40,436 nucleotides of DNA from Microcystis viridis FACHB-1342 (lineage in GTDB: Bacteria; Cyanobacteriota; Cyanobacteriia; Cyanobacteriales; Microcystaceae): positions 1-40,436 of the forward strand of contig NZ_JACJSV010000046.1 of NCBI RefSeq assembly GCF_014698335.1, written 5' to 3'. The position numbers were made by a program, and so were the translations under genes. Positions 7,936 through 16,100 of this stretch are shown here, piece by piece. Position 1 is the first letter of the stretch; each line of letters opens with the position of its first letter. Under the pieces are notes generated by a model. It did not search any database. It saw only the letters and a program-made list of their open reading frames with translations, and was not told the origin of the DNA.

Positions 7936-8006
7936 TCTTGCTGTGCTTTGGGGAGTTGTTTGAATAAGTCGATAACTTGTTCGTTGCTTAAGGTTAAGTT
8001 CGGCAT
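7932..8006 (-). CDS. 24-residue leader ORF derived from the MPNLTLSNEQV antitoxin
   Basis: The frame starts MPNLTLSNEQVIDLFKQLPK and stops after AQQE. It equals the first 24 residues of the 80-residue antitoxins, with the sequence switching to the other antitoxin family exactly at the stop codon. The TGA overlaps the next ATG. It may act as a translational leader, or may simply be the scar of a recombination between modules. Confidence 0.5.
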   Translation of the reverse strand: MPNLTLSNEQVIDLFKQLPKAQQE

Positions 8007-8272
8007 AGGTCAATTCTAGACACCAGCATGATTAATCAGTTTAACACCAGTCCTTAATGGAGAAGGTTTTCGGTTCGCCTACACCTTCCGGGGTTCGATC
8101 GGTTAGAATCGAGAAATTATCGGCCTAGAAAGTCCTTTCATCTTCGCGCTTGCCGTAAAATTATGATTGTCTCTCTCCAAGAAGCTCAAGCCAAACTGCC
8201 CGAACTGATATACAATCTCAAACCGGGAGAAGAATTGTTGATTACCGATAATAATCTCCCACTAGCCAAATT
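7986..8272. repeat. Duplicated block, first copy (second at 9571-9857)
   Basis: These roughly 285 bases recur 1585 bases further on with only scattered differences. The block holds the 5' end of the MPNLTLSNEQV ORF (minus), the shared upstream region, and the first 37 or so codons of a Phd-type antitoxin (plus), so two divergent promoters are copied together. The copies diverge after about 8279 and 9861. Confidence 0.8.
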
Positions 8273-8390
8273 AATCGGGCAAACCCCCACATCTCCCCAA
8301 CGTCCGGGGCCTGGCCTATGTAAAGGAATGATTACCATCGTGGCCGATGATGAAGAACACTTACAAGACTTTGCGGAGTATCTGCATTGA
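8163..8390 (+). CDS. vapB: Phd/YefM-type antitoxin
   Basis: This 75-residue protein begins MIVSLQEAQAKLPELIYNLK, continues GEELLITDNNLPLAKLIG, and has a C-terminal tail ending DEEHLQDFAEYLH. The N-terminal half is the Phd/YefM DNA-binding fold (SLQEAQAKLPEL, ITDNNLPLAKL). The C-terminal tail is the part that wraps the toxin. It precedes a VapC-type gene with a four-base overlap (TTGA). Because that toxin carries an internal stop, this antitoxin may have no functional partner. Confidence 0.82.
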   Translation: MIVSLQEAQAKLPELIYNLKPGEELLITDNNLPLAKLIGQTPTSPQRPGPGLCKGMITIVADDEEHLQDFAEYLH

Positions 8391-8773
8391 AATGTCTAAT
8401 CGATACCCATACTCTGCTTTGGTACACACTCAACGAATCCCCACTAAGTAGCGCCGCCCATCAACTAATTATTAACCAAAATAACGAAATATTAATCAGC
8501 CCAGCATCCTATTAGGAAATCGCCATCAAAATCAGTATCGGTAAACTCATTTTACATCAATCTTACAAAGATTTTATCGACGTATGCCTTAATCAATATC
8601 AATTTAATATCCTTGCCATCACACCAGAACATACGGATGCGCTGATCACCCTTCCTTTTTATCATAAAGACCCCTTTGATCGCCTTCTGGTAGCTCAAGC
8701 CATTGTTGAAAATATTCCGATTATTAGTGTAGATACTATTTTAGATCGGTACGGTATTCAACGTCTTTGGTAG
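8387..8773 (+). pseudogene. vapC: VapC PIN toxin interrupted by an in-frame TAG
   Basis: Starting at TTG (8387) the frame reads LKCLIDTHTLLWYTLNESPL and reaches a TAG at 8513-8515. It then continues in the same frame with EIAIKISIGKLIL, LAITPEHTDALITLPFYHKD, PFDRLLVAQAI and ENIPIISVDTIL to a TAG at 8773. In this family the interrupted place is SYWEIAIK, so TGG to TAG is one substitution. Total length would be 128 residues, normal for VapC. Apart from the stop, everything including the PIN acids is intact, so inactivation looks recent, or it is a sequencing error. Confidence 0.85.
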
Positions 8774-8923
8774 GGCGATCGTTTTTCTCAACCTATCGGA
8801 AAACTCGACACTATAACCCGTTTCTAATCCCTCGATTTGATGTTTTTCTACCAATGTCCCCACGTCTCCTGCGGATAATCTTGCTTCGCGAATATCTTTT
8901 AATAAAATCCCATTGAGTAAAGT

Positions 8924-9352
8924 TCATAATTCATGGTTATTATTTCGATCTAAAAAGTCCAAAAAGTCTTTTGCTTTCACGATCTGAATATTTTGATATT
9001 CAACCAGTGAAAGAAGATGTTTGTCCCCCGTGATAATATGGGTAGCCTTGCCAGCGATCGCACATTCTATGATCATATCGTCATCGGGATCGTTGGGAAC
9101 CGCTCTCAGTTGTCTTGTTATCGGAACAAGGCTAGAAAATTGACGAATTTCCGCGATATATTCTCTAAGTCCCCGTTCAGATATTTGAAATTTCTGCTGG
9201 AGTTTTTCGGTTAATTCGTCTAAAATCTCTTGGCAGGTTACTGAAGATACCGATCCCGTCTTCGCTAACGATAAGCAGGAAAATGTAGGGCTGCTTTTAG
9301 ACAGCCAAGCAGAGATTAATATATTTGTATGAAAAACAACTACATAGGTCAC
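8924..9352 (-). CDS. PIN-domain protein with first catalytic Asp replaced by His
   Basis: This 142-residue protein matches PIN-type toxins: VVFHTNILISAWLS at the N-terminus, PNDPDDDMIIECAIAG in the middle and HIITGDKHLLSL at the end. Where paralogues have V-I-D-T-N, this one has V-F-H-T-N, so the first metal-binding aspartate is His8 (codon CAT; GAT would be one change away). Nuclease activity is probably lost or altered. It starts at GTG, overlapping the antitoxin stop by one base (TAGTG). It could survive as a regulatory partner for the antitoxin. Confidence 0.78.
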   Translation of the reverse strand: MTYVVVFHTNILISAWLSKSSPTFSCLSLAKTGSVSSVTCQEILDELTEKLQQKFQISERGLREYIAEIRQFSSLVPITRQLRAVPNDPDDDMIIECAIAGKATHIITGDKHLLSLVEYQNIQIVKAKDFLDFLDRNNNHEL

Positions 9353-9591
9353 TATTTTTCGTGAACGATTTCATCGATAAATTCTTCTCTTTCGTCTTCG
9401 GTCATAGTATCCCAATCATAGCCGCGTTCTTTGGCTACGATTCTAGCTCTTTCTGCTCCTTCATTAAATACTGGTTCCAACTGTCTCCACTGACTGAGGA
9501 TGAGAATTTTATAAACTTCCTGTTGCTGTGCTTCGGGGAGTTGTTTGACTAATTCGATCACTTGTTCATTGCTTAAGGTTAAGTTCGGCAT
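9352..9591 (-). CDS. Antitoxin-like protein, MPNLTLSNEQV family, paired with a PIN protein
   Basis: This 79-residue protein begins MPNLTLSNEQVIELVKQLPE and ends TEDEREEFIDEIVHEK. N- and C-termini are nearly identical to those of 6963-7205, while the middle (SQWRQLEPVFNEGAERARIV) differs, as expected where toxin specificity is set. It is followed with one-base overlap by a PIN gene. The 5' end lies in the duplicated block 9571-9857. The role is inferred from pairing. Confidence 0.7.
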   Translation of the reverse strand: MPNLTLSNEQVIELVKQLPEAQQQEVYKILILSQWRQLEPVFNEGAERARIVAKERGYDWDTMTEDEREEFIDEIVHEK

Positions 9592-9857
9592 AGGTCGCTT
9601 CTAGACACCAGCATGATTAATCAGTTTAACACGAGTCCTTAATGGAGAGGGTTTTCGGTTCGCCTACACCTTCCGGGCTTCGATCGGTTAGAATCGAGAA
9701 ATTATCGGACTAGAAAATCCTTTCATCTTCGCGCTTGCCGTAAAATTATGATTGTCTCTCTCCAAGAAGCTCAAGCCAAACTGCCCGAAATGATATACAA
9801 TCTCAAACTAGGGGAAGAATTGTTAATTACCGATAATAATCTCCCACTGGCAAAATT
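9571..9857. repeat. Duplicated block, second copy
   Basis: Near-identical to 7986-8272 at a constant offset of 1585 bases with no visible indel. It contains the same divergent leader/antitoxin 5' ends. Here the plus-strand Phd gene is cut short just past the end of the block. Confidence 0.8.
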
Positions 9858-9867
9858 ATCAGAATAA
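9748..9867 (+). pseudogene. Truncated Phd-type antitoxin
   Basis: The 39-codon frame begins MIVSLQEAQAKLPEMIYNLK, continues GEELLITDNNLPLAKLSE and ends at TAA. It is the N-terminal half of the antitoxin at 8163-8390. The toxin-binding tail and the VapC gene are missing, replaced by a decayed MITE-like sequence. It retains the DNA-binding half and so could still bind the shared promoter. Confidence 0.75.
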
Positions 9868-9879
9868 TAGAATGATCTC

Positions 9880-10037
9880 GCACACCTCGAAGCATAAACC
9901 TTCGCGATCAAAGAGCGAAAGTGCAAGGGTTTTAAGTCCATATTTCGATTTCTCAACGTTTGTTTCTTGCACTTTTTTGCCAAAAAAACCCCAAGCCATT
10001 TTCTAGCATGACCTCCACTGATATTTAGCAAGCCCTA
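9880..10037. mobile_element. Degenerate one-ended MITE, same family as 33913-34126
   Basis: The right end reads TTTAGCAAGCCCTAAG (10024-10039), the complement of an AGGG(T/C)TTGCT(G/A)AATA terminus. Reading inwards there is a G/T-rich stretch, then AGTGCAAGAAAC and TTGAGAAATCG, at the same spacing as in the complete MITE. An inverted AGTGCAAG pair (9920-9927, 9966-9973) is also present. No matching left terminus is found, so the element is truncated where it meets the broken Phd gene. Confidence 0.5.
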
Positions 10038-10052
10038 AGTATTAATGATCTT

Positions 10053-10772
10053 TTAAGTCCATTTAGTTAAAAAATCTTGTAGTGGCGGATATGGTATTCG
10101 TTTTAATTTACCAAAATTAGTATCTTTTTCATAATCATTATCTGCCAATGTTTCCCCTGCCCTTTGTTTTTTCCTGCCATTATTACTAATCACCTTGGGA
10201 ACATTATCAATCCATTTACCGCCAGTTTCTATCAATCGTTGATCTCTTGCTCGAATGCAATCGATCATTGAAAACACTTCAATGTCAACGATAAATGGTG
10301 AACAAAAACCATTTTCTTCTTGAAGTTGAATAGCTGCAATCAATAAAACATCTTTTTCGGCATCAATACTATCAATCGTAATATTTTCTTTTAGTCTTGC
10401 CGATGGTTCTCTTGGTGTCGGTGGTCTTTTGAGTTGTAAAGTTTTATTATCTACAAATAAACCTTTTAACTCTACTCTTTTGCCTGAAATATGAATGTAG
10501 TCGGGATAACTTTCTCGTTCTCCAATTTGACTGGGAGATTTCTCTAGTCCAATGTTTGTAATTTTTTCCTGATTTTGATAATTTAAAATTAATTGAATTT
10601 GGGGTAAAACTCCATCTAAAAGTGTGTTAACAATTACAGCCACTTGGCTAGGTTCAAATCCTTTTAGTGCTTGATCTGGAATACTCAACCAATCTATTTT
10701 TATGCCAATCAATGACTTAAAAATATTGCGTAGTGATTGAATTTCTTGTGGTGATATATCGGGCATAATCAT
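10053..10772 (-). CDS. Putative PD-(D/E)XK restriction endonuclease
   Basis: The 239-residue protein is not assigned to a named family. A PD-(D/E)XK-like core is visible: PD91 in SYPDYIHISGK, then E101-L-K103 in VELKGLF, with two possible following strands (DVLLIAAIQLQE and FIVDIEVFSMID). It overlaps the specificity-subunit gene by one base (TAATG), so the two are translationally coupled. Position as last gene of a methylase-specificity operon makes it the likely cleaving subunit. It lacks the ATPase/translocase motifs of HsdR. It is AT-rich, as is the whole operon, which suggests transfer. Alternative: an accessory protein of unknown role. Confidence 0.6.
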   Translation of the reverse strand: MIMPDISPQEIQSLRNIFKSLIGIKIDWLSIPDQALKGFEPSQVAVIVNTLLDGVLPQIQLILNYQNQEKITNIGLEKSPSQIGERESYPDYIHISGKRVELKGLFVDNKTLQLKRPPTPREPSARLKENITIDSIDAEKDVLLIAAIQLQEENGFCSPFIVDIEVFSMIDCIRARDQRLIETGGKWIDNVPKVISNNGRKKQRAGETLADNDYEKDTNFGKLKRIPYPPLQDFLTKWT

Positions 10773-11422
10773 TAATTATTTGATAAATTTGCCTGTTTCA
10801 TTATCTGTCTGCAAGTAAGAAGGTTGTGCCAAGATTGCTCTGCTAGAACTATTAAACTAGAGTTTATTTTTGTCCGTTCTTGCAATGTAGGAACGCTTAC
10901 AGGTATCTGTTCCAAATTCTCTACGCTTACTCTTGGACGTGTTCCACCACTCCCTGCTGGCATTTGATGGAGAAATAAAGCTGATTTGAGATAACACCAC
11001 CAAAAATAAGGTAGGTTATCTTTGGGTATGATCTCTACAAACTCTGAATTAATAGGATAGAATAAGGGACTATCTTTTTCGATCCAAGTTGCTTTTGGTG
11101 TTACTAAAACATTGCCAAGATAGGCTCTCATAGTGCCAAAAATTAGAGATTGTTCACCGACAACACTATATCGTCCTTTTGCCAAATAATTATCTTCTAG
11201 GACAAAGGTTAATAGTTCTCCTTTTGGAATGTTTTTATATTCTATCGGTGCAAAATGACACAAACTAATATCGCATTTATGATTGATAATTTTTTGAATA
11301 TCAACAAAATCTGATAGAGTATAACCTAATTCATTCTTTTTGTAATGATAGGGATTCCAGATACCTGCTTCTATCTTACAGGTATCTACTATTGTCAAAA
11401 AAGTATGCCCGTTTTTTTTCAT
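10772..11422 (-). CDS. Half-size HsdS-like specificity subunit (single TRD)
   Basis: The 216-residue protein has the conserved end of a type I target-recognition domain: GSGGTRPRVSVENLEQIPVS (about 157-176) followed by VPTLQERTKINSSLIVLAEQ, the start of a helical spacer. A normal HsdS (about 400 residues) has two target-recognition domains and two spacers. This has one, so it would have to dimerise and recognise a palindromic split site. It starts 11 bases after the methylase gene and overlaps the nuclease gene. DNA sequence specificity cannot be predicted here. Confidence 0.78.
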   Translation of the reverse strand: MKKNGHTFLTIVDTCKIEAGIWNPYHYKKNELGYTLSDFVDIQKIINHKCDISLCHFAPIEYKNIPKGELLTFVLEDNYLAKGRYSVVGEQSLIFGTMRAYLGNVLVTPKATWIEKDSPLFYPINSEFVEIIPKDNLPYFWWCYLKSALFLHQMPAGSGGTRPRVSVENLEQIPVSVPTLQERTKINSSLIVLAEQSWHNLLTCRQIMKQANLSNN

Positions 11423-11433
11423 TGTTTTTATAC

Positions 11434-12519
11434 TTAAATACCGAGAACTTTGGCGACTTCCTTGTTTTCTAGCAATGTTTTTAGATCGTTGCTTTCTGTC
11501 TTTTTTTGCTGATTGTTCAGGGGGATGCCAATTGAAGAAATATTAGAAAAAATCGTCTTTTTATTTATTGTATTTTTACCTTTTTTGTCCAAGACAATAA
11601 TATCGGCACGAGTCGTGGTATTTGAAGTTGATTGAAAAACGCCTTCAGGTAATATTATAACGGCAGTTAATAACCAACTTTTCTCGACACTTTGACGTAA
11701 CTTTTCGTACTCTTTATTTGAGATAATTGAATGAGGCAAAAGACAAACTAAACGTCCGTCAGGCTTTAATAACTCTAGAGCTAAATCAATAAATAGAGCA
11801 TCGCTATTTCTATAGCCTAAATTGAATAAGTCGCTTTGAGATTCTAACAAGTCTATTGGCAGTGAAAACGGTGGATTTGCTACAATGTAATCTACTTGAC
11901 CAAATAGTGTTTGAATTTCTTGATCGGGACGATAAATATTCGACGTAAATAGAGAAATATTGTGACTTTGGTTAGTATTTATTCTTAAAACTAATTCCGT
12001 TAAACAGACCAACATCTCATCTACATCATTGGCAATGAGATGACAAGGTTTATATTGCCAACGTTCTCCCGCTTCTTTTAGAAAAGTTCCACTGCCACAA
12101 GTAGGATCCATTATTAAAGCATCCGATTTAATAGGAAGCATACTGACCATTTGTTCTGCTATTGCGTGTGGGGTAAAAAACTTTCCCGTAATGTCTCTGA
12201 ATCTTTTAGCTAAAAAGTATTGATAAAAAATAGGTAGGTTTTTTCCATTGACATCGTTTTTTATCTGACAATAAATTATTTCTTGAAGAGTCTTGTCTTG
12301 AAATACAATTTCTGATAAGCATCGCCCTTTCATAATAATCTTATCGAGCTTTTTAGTAGTTTCAATGGCAAAAACATCAATGTAAGAATAGGCAATTACA
12401 TTGAATACATCTTCCCCTTCATAGCCAAACTGTCTAAAAGCTAACTCTATATCTTTCAGAGCTTTAGTTTCTAACATTCTTTTACCTCGCACTTTTTGAT
12501 CAAGATTTAGATTATACAT
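11434..12519 (-). CDS. HsdM-like N6-adenine DNA methyltransferase
   Basis: The 361-residue protein has FFTPHAIAEQMV (about 114-125), the SAM-binding motif DPTCGSGTFL (138-147), the catalytic NPPF (215-218) and ALFIDLALELLKPDGRLVCLLP. These are hallmarks of gamma-class adenine methylases of the type I HsdM/N6_Mtase family. It is shorter than most HsdM proteins (about 500). An AGGAG overlapping the stop of the upstream gene precedes the ATG at 12519; the ATG at 12477 is an alternative start. It is predicted to methylate adenine in the site chosen by the HsdS-like partner. Confidence 0.85.
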   Translation of the reverse strand: MYNLNLDQKVRGKRMLETKALKDIELAFRQFGYEGEDVFNVIAYSYIDVFAIETTKKLDKIIMKGRCLSEIVFQDKTLQEIIYCQIKNDVNGKNLPIFYQYFLAKRFRDITGKFFTPHAIAEQMVSMLPIKSDALIMDPTCGSGTFLKEAGERWQYKPCHLIANDVDEMLVCLTELVLRINTNQSHNISLFTSNIYRPDQEIQTLFGQVDYIVANPPFSLPIDLLESQSDLFNLGYRNSDALFIDLALELLKPDGRLVCLLPHSIISNKEYEKLRQSVEKSWLLTAVIILPEGVFQSTSNTTTRADIIVLDKKGKNTINKKTIFSNISSIGIPLNNQQKKTESNDLKTLLENKEVAKVLGI

Positions 12520-12531
12520 TTTGTTAATCTC

Positions 12532-13020
12532 CTAAAAACCTTCTGGCTTTAAGACAGGACGATAACGTAATTTGATAATAACAGAACCACTAAACCTAAA
12601 ACTTGATTGAAAAGCAATAAAATTGAGTTGCTGAGTCATTATTCCATTATTACAAATCTGGTTCATTATTATTTCATAATTCATTTTAAATTCAGAACCA
12701 TTTTTATCAATTAGAAATATAAAATCAGCACATCTTCTATTAGGATTGTCTCTAGATGGATCATCTTCATAACAAAAATCTTCGGTTTTATAGATAACCG
12801 AACCATTATTACACTTAATAGCGAAAAAAACGCTAGTAATTCCTGATTCTAAAACTTGACAATTATATTTTCCTTGCTGAGTTTCGATAAAACCAATTGC
12901 TTCAAACCAAGTGTTATTGATTAATCTTTGCGGCCAGTCCTCTGGACATGAATTAGCAAAAGCAGCATAGTTTTCTAAACTTATTATTATGCTTATAGCT
13001 TTTGTTAACCATTTTAACAT
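12532..13020 (-). CDS. Small uncharacterised protein leading the R-M operon
   Basis: I do not recognise this 162-residue protein. It has a lysine-containing hydrophobic N-terminus (MLKWLTKAISIIISLENYAA), ending near AFANSCPEDW, that resembles a signal peptide. The rest is rich in strand-forming residues, Asn, and several cysteines (CPEDW, YNCQV, KCNNG, FCYEDD, RRCADF, QICNN), compatible with an exported disulfide-bonded domain. The stop codon overlaps the methylase ribosome-binding site, so it is probably the first gene of the restriction-modification operon. Whether it belongs to the system or hitchhikes is unknown. Confidence 0.6.
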   Translation of the reverse strand: MLKWLTKAISIIISLENYAAFANSCPEDWPQRLINNTWFEAIGFIETQQGKYNCQVLESGITSVFFAIKCNNGSVIYKTEDFCYEDDPSRDNPNRRCADFIFLIDKNGSEFKMNYEIIMNQICNNGIMTQQLNFIAFQSSFRFSGSVIIKLRYRPVLKPEGF

Positions 13021-13061
13021 TTCAAATTTTCCTTTGCATAAGGATTAATTATAGTAGTTTT

Positions 13062-13092
13062 ATTGTAGGTTAACTTTATGTTAACCTACAAT
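13062..13092 (-). terminator. Perfect hairpin downstream of gltB
   Basis: Arms of 13 bases (ATTGTAGGTTAAC, 13062-13074, and its complement 13080-13092) have a five-base loop. It lies 14 bases beyond the gltB stop. The T-run (ATTTTTG) follows it on the plus strand rather than in the direction of gltB, so a terminator role for gltB is likely from position but not classic. Confidence 0.5.
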
Positions 13093-13105
13093 ATTTTTGT
13101 ACTAA

Positions 13106-16100
13106 CTAACTACCGCCAATCCTTGCCACATCGCGGGCGTTGGCTTCAAAGGCCGCATCGAGGGCAGAATCGCCAGTTAAACCAGAATCTAACGCCTCTT
13201 TAATACACTGCAACATCCGCTTATAATCCTTGGGCATTACTTTAACAAACTTGGGCAACATTTCTGACCAATTTGCTAAAACTAGCGCCGCTTTTTGACT
13301 ATGGGTGTAATCAGCATGGCGTTGAATTAATTCGCGTAAATCGTTGATTTCTTCCCCTTCTAAGGTCTCTAAAGCTACCATTTGGGTATTGCAACGAGTG
13401 GCGAAATCCCCTGACTCATCGAGGACGTAGGCGACACCACCACTCATTCCCGCCGCGAAATTGCGACCGGTGGGCCCTAAAACAACGACTTTACCCCCCG
13501 TCATATACTCACAGGCGTGGTCGCCAACGGACTCAACCACGGTATTAACTCCAGAATTGCGGACACAGAAACGTTCCCCAGCAACCCCAGAAATATACAC
13601 CTCACCACTGGTTGCACCGTATAAAGCCACATTACCGATGATAATATTCTCCTCGGCCACAAAAGTGGAACCTTTGGGCGGATAAACGATGATTTTGCCA
13701 CCGCTTAAACCCTTACCCACATAATCATTGGCATCCCCTTCTAACTCCAGTGTCACTCCTTTGGGAACAAAAGCACCGAAACTCTGCCCCGCGCTGCCCT
13801 GAAAATGGAGATGTACGGTATCTTCGGGTAAACCCTCCCAGTGACGTTTAGTGATTTCGTTGCCTAAAATCGTCCCCACCACGCGGTTAATATTTTTAAT
13901 CGGTAGTGTCGCCTTGACTTTTTCGCCTTTTTCAATGGCATCTTTGCATAAATCCACTAAAACGGTTATATCCAAGGACTTATCTAAACCGTGGTCCTGG
14001 GGAATCTGGCAATAACGCCCTACCTCTGCATCTACCTCCGGTTGATAGAGAATCGGAGTTAGGTCAATTCCTTTCGCTTTCCAATGTTCTACAGCCTGTT
14101 TTGGCTCTAATACATCAGTTCGCCCCACCATTTCATTTAAGGTGCGGAATCCCAATTCGGCCATAATTTCCCGCACTTCCTGGGCGATAAATTTCATGAA
14201 ATTCACCGTATATTCGGGATCTCCGATGAAATTCTTCCGTAATAACGGATCCTGGGTCGCTACCCCCGCCGGACAGGTATTAAGATGACAAACCCGCATC
14301 ATAATACAGCCTAACGTTACCAGTGGCGCGGTCGAAAAACCGAATTCTTCGGCCCCCAATAGCGTCGCTACCACCACATCGCGGCCGGTTTTCATCTGGC
14401 CATCGGTTTCCACCGCAATGCGACTGCGAAGATTATTTAACACCAATGTTTGATGGGTTTCTGCTAGTCCCAACTCCCAGGGTAAACCCGCGTGTTTAAT
14501 CGAGGTTTGGGGTGAGGCTCCGGTCCCACCATCGAAACCAGAGATTAAAACCACGTCAGCGTGAGCTTTAGCGACTCCGGCGGCGATTGTACCAACTCCC
14601 ACCTCAGAAACCAGTTTTACGCTCACTCTGGCCGCGCGATTGGCATTTTTTAGGTCATGAATCAACTCCGCTAGGTCTTCAATGGAGTAGATATCATGGT
14701 GGGGTGGGGGAGAGATTAAACCAACTCCGGGGGTGGAGTGACGGACTTTGGCAATCCAAGGATAGACTTTTTTACCCGGTAATTGACCGCCTTCGCCCGG
14801 TTTTGCCCCCTGGGCCATTTTTATCTGCAATTCTCGCGCTTGGGAGAGGTAAAGACTGGTGACACCAAAACGGCCGGAAGCTACCTGTTTAATGGCACTA
14901 TTTTTCGAGTCTCCCTGTTCATTTGTCCAAGTGTAGCGCTCGGAATCTTCGCCCCCTTCCCCGGTGTTCGACTTGCCACCGATACGATTCATGGCAATAG
15001 CGAGGGATTCGTGGGCCTCTTTGGAAATGGACCCGTAACTCATGGCCCCGGTTTTAAAGCGTTTCATAATCGCTTCAATCGGTTCCACTTCTTCGATGGG
15101 GATACTTTCCCGGTTTTTAAAGGTTAATAGTCCCCGCAGAGTGAAGAATTTTTGATTCTGTTGGTTGACCAGTTGGGAATACTGCTTAAAGAGGTCGTAT
15201 TTGCCCAATTTTACCGCTTGTTGCAGGGTATGAATGGTTTCTGGGCTAAAAAGATGGGCTTCCCCGTCCTTACGCCATTGATATTCACCGCCAATATCGA
15301 GGGTATGCACATTAACATCCCGGTCGGGGAAAGCGTGGCCATGTCTGAGTAGGGATTCTTTGGCAATAATTGCTAAATCGGCCCCTTCAATGCGGGAAGC
15401 TGTCCAAGTAAAATAGCGATCGACTACCGATCGATTTAAGCCAATAGCCTCGAATATTTGCGCCCCACGGTAGCTTTGCAGGGTAGAAATGCCAATTTTA
15501 GAGGCCACTTTAATTACGCCCTTGGTGGCGGCTTTTATGTAGTTTTTACAGGCACTCTGGTGGTCAACTCCTACCAATAATCCTTCCTCGATCATACTGC
15601 CGAGGGTGGCAAAGGCTAGATAGGGATTAATCGCACCGCAACCATAACCGAGGAGAAGGGCGTAGTGATGCACTTCCCGGGGTTCGCCGGATTCCAGGAC
15701 AAGGCCGACTCTGGTACGGGTTCCCTGCCGGATGAGGTGGTGGTGTAAACCGGCAACTGCCAGCAGTGAGGGAATCGGAGCGTGATTTTTATCGATACCT
15801 CGATCGCTTAAAATAATAATGCTCGCGCCCGCTAAAATTGCCTCGTCCACCTCTTGACAAATTGCCTCAATTGTGCTACGCATCCCCTCGACTCCCGAAG
15901 TGGGATCGAAGAGAATGGGAATAGTCACGGTTTTAAATTCGCTATTGCCCTGTAAACGCGCTAATTGGGCGTTAGTGAGGATGGGAGAGTTAAGTTTAAT
16001 CAGGTGACAGCTTTCCGGCTGCGGATCCAGGAGATTTCTCTCCGCGCCGATAGTGGTGATGGGAGAGGTGATAATTTCTTCGCGAATCGAGTCAATCGGG

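Noticed and set aside
8742-8923. Coding-like minus-strand frame after the PIN gene (ILLKDIREARLSAGDVGTLV)
   Set aside because: Composition looks coding but there is no start codon, it overlaps the end of vapC on the other strand, and I cannot identify a parent; possibly a stump.
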